Positions 1 through 8,879 of a stretch of DNA of 64,000 nucleotides are shown piece after piece. Position 1 is the stretch's first letter. Each line of letters starts with the position of its first letter. A program made the position numbers and the translations under genes. The stretch lies in assembly GCA_023423405.1 (NCBI GenBank), contig JAFAFR010000023.1:62001-126000 (forward strand), written 5' to 3'. The notes beneath the pieces are model-generated. The model was not told the DNA's origin. It did not search any database and was given only the letters and a program-made list of their open reading frames with translations. The stretch comes from Bacteroidota bacterium (GTDB lineage: Bacteria > Bacteroidota > Bacteroidia > Chitinophagales > Chitinophagaceae).

Positions 1-114
1 CAGGTACACCGACATAAGGGTGGAAATGGTTCCGGCGAAAGCCGTGCCCAGGAAGCAGATCGCAAAAAGGATCCAGTGATAGCGACTGATGCGCTGGTCG
101 GTTTGCTGGCTCAT
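1..114 (-). CDS. MFS transporter, N-terminal fragment (runs off window)
   Basis: Only the first 38 codons lie in the window. They begin MSQQTDQRISRYHWILFAIC and continue into a hydrophobic, Gly/Ala-rich first membrane helix preceded by a short charged cytoplasmic start, as in major facilitator superfamily permeases. The start codon overlaps the stop of the upstream AhpD-like gene in an ATGA arrangement (ATG at 114-112, TGA at 113-111), so the two are almost certainly co-transcribed and translationally coupled. The substrate cannot be read from this fragment, and the family call rests on one helix and its context. Confidence 0.6.
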   Translation of the reverse strand, partial: MSQQTDQRISRYHWILFAICFLGTAFAGTISTLMSVYL

Positions 115-677
115 GGCGCTTTTTTTAAATGGTCATAACCCTGAGGCAACCGGTTGTAGCCGTTGTCTTTCAGTCTTTGCCCCAGCGCCTGGTAAAAAGC
201 AGGATCGGCCGGTGTTATGGTAGCCAGTCCGTCCACATAGCGGTTGTACAAACAGAAGAGGGCGGCGATCAGCACGGTATCGTGGATCTCGGTATCGGTT
301 GCGCCGGCATCGCGGGCAGCCTGTACGGTTGCGGCAGTTACGGACTTTCCCGATTCCTGCACCTGGGCGGCGATCGCCAGCAGGCCTTTCATTTTTTCAG
401 AAACAGGCGCTGTAGCCGGATCCTGTTTTACGAGACGGCTGGTTTCGGTTTCTCCCAGCAATACATCGGCGGCGGCGGTATGCGCGGTGGCGCAGAACCG
501 GCAATGGTTGCGATGGGAAACAAGGGTGGCGATCAGTTCCCGTTCCGCTTCGGTAAGCGAATTGGGGCCGCGCAGCAAAAATTGGGTGAGTTCACGGATC
601 GGTTCCGCCGTGTCTTTACGGTATTCGAGCAGCCCGGTAATACCGGGAAGGTGCTCTTCCAGTGGAATGTATGGCAT
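111..677 (-). CDS. AhpD-like / carboxymuconolactone decarboxylase family peroxidase-related protein
   Basis: A 188-residue all-helical protein with the AhpD-type redox motif Cys59-x2-Cys62-x3-His66 (NHCRFCATAH), preceded by the usual helix rich in Glu and Leu (LTEAERELIATLVSHRN). Family members are thiol peroxidase or alkylhydroperoxidase-type enzymes, mostly cytoplasmic, in which the CxxC pair is redox-active and the nearby His relays protons. The length suits the single-domain peroxidase-related subgroup. There is no signal peptide. The stop overlaps the start of an MFS transporter by 4 bases, suggesting a small operon in which an oxidisable or toxic compound is handled and transported; that link is inference. 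Confidence 0.85.
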   Translation of the reverse strand: MPYIPLEEHLPGITGLLEYRKDTAEPIRELTQFLLRGPNSLTEAERELIATLVSHRNHCRFCATAHTAAADVLLGETETSRLVKQDPATAPVSEKMKGLLAIAAQVQESGKSVTAATVQAARDAGATDTEIHDTVLIAALFCLYNRYVDGLATITPADPAFYQALGQRLKDNGYNRLPQGYDHLKKAP

Positions 678-740
678 GAAATAGAATTGTAAAAGGCTTA
701 AGCCCCGAGGCTAAGCGGATGAAAACAAAAAACCGGTTGC

Positions 741-1292
741 TCAGGAAAGCAGGCAGGGCGGATGTTGCAGGTGGCTGGGAAAGCCGGCGCTGAGTGACTG
801 GTGGAGCAGCGGAAACAGGAGGCCCTGCACAAGGTCGGGGCATTCAGGCAGCGTATAGCTGCTGTAGTTGTGGTATTCAAAACCGAAGCCGGCTTTCTTT
901 GGGCCGGATTCATTGTGTTTTTTGGTGCCGGGAAGATCGTTCGCACTGTTCACGTAACGGCTCTTGTCTTTTACCAGCGAAGTTTTTGCAGCATTGGGTT
1001 TGCAAAGCAGGTACATGGTATCGTTGGCGATCCGCTTTTTTACATAACTGTAATGCACATTGTTGATCTGGATTTCGCCACTGGTCCTTTCAAACTCCGC
1101 CTGGTAACTGGGATAGGGAAGATGCAGCGCCACTTTGAGCTCGGTCAGCTCTTCTTCCCGGTACCGCTCTTCGTCCAGCATCGCTTCGAATTGCGCATCG
1201 GAACGATTGATGAAATAGTTGAACAGCAGGTTATATCCAACCAGGTTAAACAGGAAGATAATTAGCAGTAGTATGGCGCAGCTACGTTTCAA
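741..1292 (-). CDS. Unknown protein with one N-terminal membrane anchor
   Basis: A 183-residue protein that I do not recognise. Residues 5-27 form one strongly hydrophobic helix after MKR. No lipobox or signal-peptidase site is obvious, so it may stay as a membrane anchor. The next 25 residues are very acidic and charged (DEERYREEELTEL), followed by a mixed soluble domain. The C-terminus is Pro/Leu/His-rich with no recognisable motif, so the reading frame near the end is less certain than at the start. It is divergent from the SusR-like regulator, with 88 bp between their starts. It sits between an AhpD-like gene and the starch locus and could belong to either or to neither. Confidence 0.5.
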   Translation of the reverse strand: MKRSCAILLLIIFLFNLVGYNLLFNYFINRSDAQFEAMLDEERYREEELTELKVALHLPYPSYQAEFERTSGEIQINNVHYSYVKKRIANDTMYLLCKPNAAKTSLVKDKSRYVNSANDLPGTKKHNESGPKKAGFGFEYHNYSSYTLPECPDLVQGLLFPLLHQSLSAGFPSHLQHPPCLLS

Positions 1293-1380
1293 GCGGTTAA
1301 ATATAAGGAAATCCTGAATCGGATTTAGCCTAAATTACAGCGCCCCGGAAATCAAACCGGTTGCGCGAAACGGACAAGGG

Positions 1381-2985
1381 ATGAACAGGATGAAAAGAAG
1401 TTTATCGTTGCTGGCAGCATTGTTGTTGTGCGCGGCGGTCAAGGCGCAGGACAGCGACCTGCTGGAGGAATTGTCCCTCACCATTGCCCAGGCGCCCCGC
1501 TACGATGCAGGAAAGCAGCAGGAGATCGCCTCGCTTCAGTCGCGCTTCCAAGCCGGTAACGCCGACAGGGCCCGGGCTTTTGAACACTACTATAAAGTGT
1601 ATGAAGCGTACAAACTGTTCCATTACGATTCTGCCTATATATATGCAGGAAAACTGGTGCAGTTGGCCCAGCAGTTACCCGACCCGGCTTTTACCGTAAA
1701 AGCACAGCTCAGCCAGAGTTTCATATTGTTATCGGCCGGCCTGTACAAGGAAGCTTTCGACTCCCTCTCCTCGCTGTCGCAGCGCCCCGTTCCCGACAGC
1801 CTGAAGGGTGATTATTATATGCAGTGGGGCAGGTATTATTACGACCTGGCCGGCTACGCGGTGGACAACTACCACTCGGTGGGTTATGACATCAAGGGAA
1901 ACAGCTATCTCGATTCGGCCCTTAAATATTATCCCGCCGGCTCATTTGCTGCGCTGTATTACGAAGGGCTCAAACTTTTCAAACAGAATAAAACCGATTC
2001 CGCCGCTCTTTACTTCGACCGCCTGCTGGCGCGGAAAGACCTGAGCCTGCATGAAACCGCGCTTACCACTTCCACCTACAGCGCCATTTACCAGCAACGC
2101 GGCAACACCGACAGGGCCATTGAGCTGCTGTCCAAAGCCTCTATTGCCGATATCCGATCGTCCACCAAGGAAACGGTGGCCATCTTTCACCTTGCGGAGC
2201 TCCTGTACAAAAAGGGCGACCTCAAGCACGCGGCCCTCTGCATTGAAAGCGGCATTTCAAACGCCGAACACTACGGCGCGCGCCAGCGCAAGCTGCAGGC
2301 CAGTTCCATCCTGCCCCTGATCGAAGGCGAAAGGATCAACGGCATTGAAGCGCAGCGCTCCATGCTGCTGAAATATTCCGTACTGCTTACCTTGCTGGCC
2401 TTTGCCCTCGTCGTCCTGATCTGGATTGTATTGCGGCAGGTGAAAAAACTGAAAGAAATCCAGGCGGCCCTGACCCTGGCCAACCACCAACAGCAGGTGA
2501 TAAATGAAAAACTGCAGGAGGCCAATCATATTAAAGAAGAATATATTGGTTATTTCTTCGACGCCGATTCCGCTTTCTATCATAAGATCGATAAGATAAA
2601 AGATACCATAGAACAGAAACTGCAGGAGCGCCGCTACGAGGACATCCGTTTTTTCCTCAACAAGATCGATCCGCGGAAAGAAAAACATGAGCTGCTGCAA
2701 AGTTTCGATACCATATTCATAAAGCTGTTTCCCAATTTTGTGCCGGAGGTGAATGCCCTGTTGCGCGACGAGGAACAGGTGGTTTTGAAAGAAGGAGAAC
2801 TGCTGACCACCGACCTCCGGATCTATGCCCTCATGCGCCTGGGCGTGACCGACCCCGAAAAGATCGCCGCCATCCTGGAATACTCGGTAAAGACCATTTA
2901 CAGCTACCGGTCGAGGTTGAAAAACAAGTCGAAGCTTCCGCCCGAAGCCTTCGAAGAGCGGGTTATGCAGATCAAAACGGTCTGA
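1381..2985 (+). CDS. SusR-like membrane-bound transcriptional regulator (DUF6377 type)
   Basis: A 534-residue protein with a signal peptide (MNRMKRSLSLLAALLLCAAV), a periplasmic helical/TPR-like region over roughly residues 25-325, one transmembrane helix near 331-351, and a charged coiled-coil stretch at about 352-385. It ends in a LuxR-like helix-turn-helix around 475-517 (Thr-Asp-Leu-Arg-Ile-Tyr ... KTIYSYRSRLKNKS). This layout matches the SusR/DUF6377 group of Bacteroidota regulators, which sense maltooligosaccharides in the periplasm and activate sus genes in response. It lies directly upstream, in the same direction, of SusC, SusD, SusE-like and GH13 genes, which fits a starch-responsive role. 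The fold and context are visible; the ligand is inferred. Confidence 0.75.
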   Translation: MNRMKRSLSLLAALLLCAAVKAQDSDLLEELSLTIAQAPRYDAGKQQEIASLQSRFQAGNADRARAFEHYYKVYEAYKLFHYDSAYIYAGKLVQLAQQLPDPAFTVKAQLSQSFILLSAGLYKEAFDSLSSLSQRPVPDSLKGDYYMQWGRYYYDLAGYAVDNYHSVGYDIKGNSYLDSALKYYPAGSFAALYYEGLKLFKQNKTDSAALYFDRLLARKDLSLHETALTTSTYSAIYQQRGNTDRAIELLSKASIADIRSSTKETVAIFHLAELLYKKGDLKHAALCIESGISNAEHYGARQRKLQASSILPLIEGERINGIEAQRSMLLKYSVLLTLLAFALVVLIWIVLRQVKKLKEIQAALTLANHQQQVINEKLQEANHIKEEYIGYFFDADSAFYHKIDKIKDTIEQKLQERRYEDIRFFLNKIDPRKEKHELLQSFDTIFIKLFPNFVPEVNALLRDEEQVVLKEGELLTTDLRIYALMRLGVTDPEKIAAILEYSVKTIYSYRSRLKNKSKLPPEAFEERVMQIKTV

Positions 2986-3101
2986 ATATCATTCTATAAC
3001 GATTAATTGTAATGTATATTAAACTACTGAGTAGCAGTAGGTTGAGAAGGTGCTTCCTGCTCTGGAGAGGTATATTTTTTCCATAGGTAGTCAAAAACTT
3101 G

Positions 3102-3128
3102 GAACAGGCTCCGTTCCGGAGTTCTTTT
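3102..3128 (+). terminator. Possible short hairpin in the SusC leader
   Basis: CTCCG (3109-3113) pairs with CGGAG (3117-3121) around a three-base loop, and GAAC (3102-3105) can pair with GTTC (3121-3124) as an alternative. A T-rich stretch, TTCTTTT, follows. It lies 124 bases after the regulator stop and 44 bases before SusC, so it could end the regulator transcript or act as a leader attenuator. The stem is short. Confidence 0.3.
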
Positions 3129-3171
3129 AACGGCTCAAATCCATTTTTACACCAAACCGATTGCGAGTCGT

Positions 3172-6153
3172 ATGAAGATTAACTGCTCTTCAGAAAAAAG
3201 CTTACTGCTTTGCTTCCTGTTGCTGGCCACTGTTTTTTCCCGGGCCCAGCAGGCCAACCCCACGGTAACGGGTACCGTCCGGAATGAAAAAGGCGATCCC
3301 ATGGAACTGGTTTCCGTCAGGCGCGACCCCGGAACAGCCACTTCAGGCGGTGCCGGCGGTACGGTTACCGATGCCCGCGGACAATTCCGTTTGCAGGCCT
3401 CTCCTCAGGACATACTGGTATTTTCTTATGTGGGATACGATACCCTCCGCGTCAAAGCGGCATCGTCGCTCAACATTGTGCTGCGGGTTGCTGCCGGCAG
3501 CCTGAGCGATGTGGTAGTGATCGGCTACGGCACTACCCGGCGCAAACTGCTGACGGGTTCGGTGGCTACGGTAGCCGCAAAAGATTTCCAGCAGGGCGTC
3601 ATCACCACACCCGAACAACTGATCGCCGGCAAGGTGGCGGGCGTATCGGTCACCTCCAACAGTGGGGCACCGGGCGCCGGCAGCACCATCCGGATCCGCG
3701 GCGGCGCTTCGCTCAACGCCAGCAACGATCCCCTGATCGTGATCGACGGCGTGCCGCTCAGCGGCAATAATATATATGGTGCATCCAACCCGCTCAGCCT
3801 GATCAACCCGAACGATATCGCCAGCTTTACCGTGCTGAAAGATGCTTCGGCCACCGCGATCTATGGCTCCAGGGCTTCCAACGGGGTGATCCTGATCACC
3901 ACCCGCAAGGGCGCCGCCGGAACGCCGCAGCTCAATTTCAGCACCCAGGTTTCTCTTTCCACCCTGGCAAAAAAGATGGATGTGCAGGGCGCGGACCAGT
4001 TCCGCCAGTACGTCGATTCCCTGGGCGGCGGCACTTTCGATAACCTGCATACTTATAAGTCGCTCCTGGGCAGCGCCAGCACCGACTGGCAAAACGAAAT
4101 TTTCCAGAAAGCCATTTCCACCGATAACAACCTGAGCATTGCCGGCTCCCTGAAAGAAATGCCTTACCGCGTTTCACTGGGTTATCTCGACCAGAAGGGC
4201 ATCCTTAAGACCGATCACCTGCAACGCTTTTCCGGCGGCATTTCCGCCAGCCCGGTATTGTTCAACAAACACCTCAAGATCGACATCAACCTGAAAGGTT
4301 CTTACAACAAAACCCGGTTTGCCAATGGCGCCGCCATCAGCAGCGCCGCCTATTTTGACCCTACCCAGCCCGTCAGGAACGGCTCTGCCTACGGCGGCTA
4401 TTTTGAATGGACCCAAACCGATCCCAATACCGGCGAAGTAGTGCTGAACAAACTGGCGCCGCGCAACCCGGTGGCCCTGCTCGATCTCTATAACAACAGC
4501 AGCACGGTGTACCGCAGTTACGGTAATATCCAGTTCGATTACAGTTTCCATTTTCTGCCCGAGTTACATGCCAACCTCAACCTGGGATACGATATAGCAA
4601 AAGGAGAAGGCCGCACCGATGTGCCCGCCTATGCCGCGCAAAACTTCCTGGAAGGCGGACAACACAACCAATATTCCAACAGCCTCAACAACAAGGTGGC
4701 GGAATTTTATTTCAACTACACGAAAGACCTGAAAGACCTGCGCTCCAATCTCAATCTCACAGCGGGCTATGGGTACTACAACAATCTTTCTGTAAACGAT
4801 CTCTATCCTTTTATCCGCGCAAACGGCGATACCATTCCGGGCAGCAAACCGCTTTTCAGCAACGATAAACCGGAGAATACCCTGATCTCTTATTACGGCA
4901 GGCTGATCTATACTTTCAACAACAAGTACATCCTGGCGGCTTCGGTGCGTACCGACGGCTCCTCCCGTTTTTCCAGCGACAACCGTTGGGGAACCTTTCC
5001 GTCGGTGGCCTTCACCTGGCTGGCGAACCGCGAAAATTTCCTGGCAGGCAGCAACCTGTTCTCCGATCTGAAACTTCGGTTGTCCTACGGCGTTACCGGT
5101 AACCAGGACGGCATTTACAACTACCCCTACCAGTCGATCTATTCCCTCAGTGGCAACGGCTCGCAGGTGCAGTTCGGGAACGCCTGGTATTATATGGGCA
5201 CGCCGGCGGCTTACGACGCCAATATCCGCTGGGAGCAGACGACTGCTTACAATGCAGGCATCGATTTCGGTTTCCTGAAAGATCGCCTGAGCGGCAGCCT
5301 GGATGTATATTTCAAGAAAACCAAAGACCTGCTGAACACCATTCCCATTCCCGCAGGCTCCAATTTCAGCAGCACTATTCTTACCAATGTAGGGAATGTG
5401 GAAAACAGCGGCGTGGAGCTCACTTTGAACGCAGCGCTCATCCGCGGCAGCAAATTTGGCTGGGACATCAGTTTTAATGCCGCTTACAACAAGAACCGGA
5501 TCACCAATCTCACCGCCACGCAGGATTCCACCTACCCGGGTACCTATACCGGCAACGGCGTGATCCAGATCCACACCGTTGGGTACGAAGCCAATGCTTT
5601 TTATGTGTACCACCAGCAATACCTCAACGGTAAACCGGTGGAAGGCGTGTACGCCGACATCAACAAAGACGGCATCATCAACCAGGAAGACCTCTATCAT
5701 TACCATTCGCCCTTCCCCAAATACATACTCGGTTTCACATCCCAGTGGACCTATGGCCGCTGGTCGCTCAACACCGTGCTGCGGGCCAATATCGGCAACT
5801 ACATGTACAACGGCATTGCCACCGGCGCCGTACAGGCCAATGCACTTAACCCGCTGGGCTACCTGGCCAATATACTCACCGATGTGTACAATACCGGTTT
5901 CGTGAACAGCCAGGTGCTGTCGGACTACTATGTGGAAAATGCCTCCTTCCTGAAAATGGACAATATAGGCCTGGCCTACAACGTGGGTAAGCTGTTGGGC
6001 GATAAGCTGCACCTGCGGCTGAGCGCCAACTGCCAGAACGTATTCACCGTTACCAAATACAAGGGGCTGGATCCCGAGATCTACGGTGGCATCGACAACA
6101 CCATCTACCCACGTCCACGTATATACGTAATTGGCGCTTCTATCCAGTTCTAA
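3172..6153 (+). CDS. SusC-family TonB-dependent outer-membrane transporter (starch locus)
   Basis: A 993-residue protein with a signal peptide ending near SRAQQ. An N-terminal carboxypeptidase-D-like beta-sandwich follows at about 28-110 (TVTGTVRNEKGDPM ... VFSYVGYDTL), then a TonB box region (SDVVVIGYGTTRRKLLTGSV) and a plug domain with GKVAGVSV, IRIRGG and NDPLIVIDGVPL. The remainder is a 22-strand-type barrel ending in an aromatic residue (GASIQF). This is the standard SusC architecture, and with its SusD partner it imports oligosaccharides through the outer membrane using TonB energy. It is followed 18 bases later by SusD. Starch or maltodextrin is inferred as substrate from the GH13 enzyme and SusR-like regulator in the same locus. 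Confidence 0.93.
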   Translation: MKINCSSEKSLLLCFLLLATVFSRAQQANPTVTGTVRNEKGDPMELVSVRRDPGTATSGGAGGTVTDARGQFRLQASPQDILVFSYVGYDTLRVKAASSLNIVLRVAAGSLSDVVVIGYGTTRRKLLTGSVATVAAKDFQQGVITTPEQLIAGKVAGVSVTSNSGAPGAGSTIRIRGGASLNASNDPLIVIDGVPLSGNNIYGASNPLSLINPNDIASFTVLKDASATAIYGSRASNGVILITTRKGAAGTPQLNFSTQVSLSTLAKKMDVQGADQFRQYVDSLGGGTFDNLHTYKSLLGSASTDWQNEIFQKAISTDNNLSIAGSLKEMPYRVSLGYLDQKGILKTDHLQRFSGGISASPVLFNKHLKIDINLKGSYNKTRFANGAAISSAAYFDPTQPVRNGSAYGGYFEWTQTDPNTGEVVLNKLAPRNPVALLDLYNNSSTVYRSYGNIQFDYSFHFLPELHANLNLGYDIAKGEGRTDVPAYAAQNFLEGGQHNQYSNSLNNKVAEFYFNYTKDLKDLRSNLNLTAGYGYYNNLSVNDLYPFIRANGDTIPGSKPLFSNDKPENTLISYYGRLIYTFNNKYILAASVRTDGSSRFSSDNRWGTFPSVAFTWLANRENFLAGSNLFSDLKLRLSYGVTGNQDGIYNYPYQSIYSLSGNGSQVQFGNAWYYMGTPAAYDANIRWEQTTAYNAGIDFGFLKDRLSGSLDVYFKKTKDLLNTIPIPAGSNFSSTILTNVGNVENSGVELTLNAALIRGSKFGWDISFNAAYNKNRITNLTATQDSTYPGTYTGNGVIQIHTVGYEANAFYVYHQQYLNGKPVEGVYADINKDGIINQEDLYHYHSPFPKYILGFTSQWTYGRWSLNTVLRANIGNYMYNGIATGAVQANALNPLGYLANILTDVYNTGFVNSQVLSDYYVENASFLKMDNIGLAYNVGKLLGDKLHLRLSANCQNVFTVTKYKGLDPEIYGGIDNTIYPRPRIYVIGASIQF

Positions 6154-6171
6154 CGATTCAAAACATTGCAA

Positions 6172-7761
6172 ATGAAAAAATTCTTTTTATATGGCGCGGT
6201 GCTGCTTTTATCGGCATCGCTTGGCTCCTGCCACAAGGATCTCGACCTGCAGCCCTCCAATGCCAATACCTCCGACAAACAATACAGCACGCCCGCAGGT
6301 TATAAAGAAGCGCTGGCCAAAGTGTATGGCAGCTATTCCCTCGTCAGCAGCACAGGCGTTGGTGTTTCCGATGTAAACATCCCGGGCATCAACGATGCGG
6401 GCCTTACCGATTTTGTAAGGGCCTTCTGGAACATGCAGGAACTGTCCACCGATGAAGCCCTCTGCGCCTGGAACGATGCCAACCTGCTCAGCTTCCACAA
6501 CCTCAACTGGACCAGCTCCAACGTGCTGATCAACGCGCTCTATGGCCGGTCGCTGTTCCAGATCACGGTATGCAATGAATTCATCCGCGAATCCACCGAT
6601 GAAAAGATAGCGGCAAGAGGACTGAGCGGAAAGGATGCAGAAGACATCCGCCATTTCCGCGCCGAAGCCCGCTTCCTGCGCGCCTTCCAGTACTGGGTGC
6701 TGATGGATGTTTTTGGCAACCCGCCCTTCGTAACGGAGAAGGATCCCATCGGGAAATACATTCCGCCGCAGATCAGTCGCACCGAACTTTTTCATTATGT
6801 GGAATCGGAATTGAAAGAGATCGACGGCGACCTGGTTCCTGCTCACCAGAACGAATACGGCAGGGCCGACCAGGGAGCGGCCTGGGCGCTGCTGGCAAGA
6901 CTTTACCTGAACGGAAAAGTGTACACAGGTGAAGACCATTTCTCAGAAGCCATCACCTATGCGTCTAAACTGATCAACGGTGGTTATGCGCTCAAGGACG
7001 ATTACAAGACACTTTTCATGAGCGACAACCATGTCAACAATCCCGAAACCATTCTTGCAGTGGCTTACGACGCCATTCACTCGCAGAATTATGGCGGCAC
7101 CACTTTCCTGATCTGCTCGGCGCATGCCACCAACCCGCAGGACAACAAAGACTACGGCATTCCCAGCGGCGGTTGGCTGGGCAATCGCAGCACCAAAAAC
7201 CTGCCTCTTGCTTTCGGCGACTACAGCGGCAATGCCGATAAACGCGCACTGTTTGGTCCGGGTAACCTGGAAGTGAACGATGTGCTGGTTTTCAACGATG
7301 GCATTGCAGTATACAAGTTCAGCAACAAAACTTCCGATGGACAAACGCCCGAATCGCCCAATGGCGTTTTGTGCAGCACCGATTTTCCCCTGTTCCGGCT
7401 GGCCGAAGCCTATCTCATTTATGCCGAAGCCGTGCTGCGCGGCGGAACCGGTGGCGATGAAGCCACGGCCCTGCAATACATCAACCTGCTGCGCGAAAGA
7501 GGCTATGGTAATACAACCGGCAACCTGGCCAGTCTCACGCTCAGCGACGTGTTCAACGAAAGAACGCGCGAACTGTATTGGGAAGGATTCCGCCGGACCG
7601 ACCTGGTGCGCTTCGGCCGTTTTTCCGGCAGCAGCTACCTGTGGCCCTGGAAGGGTGGCGCAAAAGAGGGCGCTGCAGTAGATGCCAGATACGAACTCTA
7701 TCCATTGCCTGCGGCAGATATTACCGCTAACCCCAATCTCCAACAAAACAATGGTTACTAA
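6172..7761 (+). CDS. SusD-family glycan-binding outer-membrane lipoprotein (starch locus)
   Basis: A 529-residue lipoprotein. The signal peptide MKKFFLYGAVLLLSASLGSC places the lipidated Cys directly before HKDLDLQPSN, the usual SusD start. RagB/SusD features follow: an early TPR region (AEARFLRAFQYWVLMDVFGNPP), then the C-terminal signature with RLAEAYLIYAEAVLR, LQYINLLRERGYG and ERTRELYWEGFRRTDLVRFG. It acts on the cell surface as the lid of the SusC transporter and binds incoming oligosaccharides. I chose the ATG at 6172, which gives a clean lipoprotein signal, over a TTG six bases earlier. Its stop and the next gene's ATG are one base apart, indicating a tight operon. Confidence 0.92.
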   Translation: MKKFFLYGAVLLLSASLGSCHKDLDLQPSNANTSDKQYSTPAGYKEALAKVYGSYSLVSSTGVGVSDVNIPGINDAGLTDFVRAFWNMQELSTDEALCAWNDANLLSFHNLNWTSSNVLINALYGRSLFQITVCNEFIRESTDEKIAARGLSGKDAEDIRHFRAEARFLRAFQYWVLMDVFGNPPFVTEKDPIGKYIPPQISRTELFHYVESELKEIDGDLVPAHQNEYGRADQGAAWALLARLYLNGKVYTGEDHFSEAITYASKLINGGYALKDDYKTLFMSDNHVNNPETILAVAYDAIHSQNYGGTTFLICSAHATNPQDNKDYGIPSGGWLGNRSTKNLPLAFGDYSGNADKRALFGPGNLEVNDVLVFNDGIAVYKFSNKTSDGQTPESPNGVLCSTDFPLFRLAEAYLIYAEAVLRGGTGGDEATALQYINLLRERGYGNTTGNLASLTLSDVFNERTRELYWEGFRRTDLVRFGRFSGSSYLWPWKGGAKEGAAVDARYELYPLPAADITANPNLQQNNGY

Positions 7762-7762
7762 A

Positions 7763-8857
7763 ATGAAAAAGCTCATCCATATAATCACGGTTATCTGCCT
7801 GGTGGCTGCAACGCATTCCTGCAAAAAAGATGGAATGGTGTACGCGCTGCAACCCGGTGTATTCGGCAGCCAGGCTCTGAGCAGCTCCGCCAGCGAACTG
7901 GTGTTGTCGCCCGCTTCTGAAAACGAGCAGGTGGTGCGCTTCGACTGGAGCGCTGCAGACTTCAGCAAGGATCCCATCGTTACCTATACCCTCGAACTGG
8001 ATACACCCGCAGATACGCTCACGAACAACTGGGCGGGCGCCAGGCAATTTGTGTTGCCCTACGATGTGTTCAGTTTTGGTTTCAAAGGAAAGGACCTGAA
8101 CAGCCTGTTGAATGAAATGGGACTGGCGCCCGACCAGCCCAACAACATCGTGGTGCGCGTAAGGGCCGATCTCAAACAATACAATGGCGCTGCCAGCCCC
8201 ATGGCGCCGGCTTTCACCAATGTGCAGCAACTGGCAATCACTTCCTATGGGCTCAGCCTGTATGTTCCGGGCGAATACCAGGGCTGGAATCCCGGCGCTG
8301 CTCCAACGCTGGCGCCGGTTCCAGGCCAGGCGGGTAAATACCACGGCTATGTGAACTTCACCATCCCCGGCAAGAACTGGTTCAAATACACCAACGCGCC
8401 CGACTGGGACCATACCAATTACGGCGATGGCGGCAACGGCAGTTTCAGTACCGATGGCAACGCCGCCGGGCTTTCGGTGGAGGAAGCCGGATACTACTAT
8501 CTCACGGCTGATCTCAATACCAACACCTGGACCGCCACCAAAACAACCTGGGGCGTTATAGGCGATGCGAGCCCCGGCTCCTGGGATTCGGATACCCAAC
8601 TCAGTTATGATGCTGCCAGCCAAACATGGTCGGCCACGGTATTCATGAAACAAGCGGGCTCCTGGAAATTCAGGGCCAACAACAACTGGGCGCTGAACAT
8701 GGGTCTCGATAACGAAGGCAGGTTGCAGTATGCCGACAACGCCTTCCTCGGTTACGTGGAAAGGGCCAACCTCACCGTGCCGGAAGACGCGACCTATATC
8801 ATTACGCTCGACCTGCATGTGCCCGGCGTACAAAACTTCACCCTCATCAAACAATAA
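7763..8857 (+). CDS. SusE/SusF-like starch-binding surface lipoprotein
   Basis: A 364-residue lipoprotein with the signal MKKLIHIITVICLVAATHSC followed by KKDG. The charged residues after the Cys fit export to the cell surface. An N-terminal SusE-type Ig-like domain spans about 25-160 (RFDWSAADFSKDPIVTYTLE). Two aromatic-rich modules follow, beginning near YVPGEYQGWNPG and WGVIGDASPGSWDSDTQL, a pattern typical of the starch-binding modules of SusE and SusF. It does not look enzymatic; it should help hold starch at the surface for SusC/SusD and the amylase. The ATG at 7763 was chosen because it starts the signal peptide; an in-frame ATG 12 bases upstream is an alternative. Confidence 0.82.
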   Translation: MKKLIHIITVICLVAATHSCKKDGMVYALQPGVFGSQALSSSASELVLSPASENEQVVRFDWSAADFSKDPIVTYTLELDTPADTLTNNWAGARQFVLPYDVFSFGFKGKDLNSLLNEMGLAPDQPNNIVVRVRADLKQYNGAASPMAPAFTNVQQLAITSYGLSLYVPGEYQGWNPGAAPTLAPVPGQAGKYHGYVNFTIPGKNWFKYTNAPDWDHTNYGDGGNGSFSTDGNAAGLSVEEAGYYYLTADLNTNTWTATKTTWGVIGDASPGSWDSDTQLSYDAASQTWSATVFMKQAGSWKFRANNNWALNMGLDNEGRLQYADNAFLGYVERANLTVPEDATYIITLDLHVPGVQNFTLIKQ

Positions 8858-8879
8858 CCAGGCATAGGTAACTACCTAT

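Noticed and set aside
3042..3078. Possible promoter TTG ... TATATTTT before SusC
   Set aside because: The spacing of 26 bases and the missing final G of the -7 element make the match too weak.
4564..6171. Long open frame on the minus strand, opposite the first SusC
   Set aside because: It is fully antisense to a clear TonB-dependent transporter, has no recognisable domain and is explained by the GC-biased codon pattern of the SusC gene.
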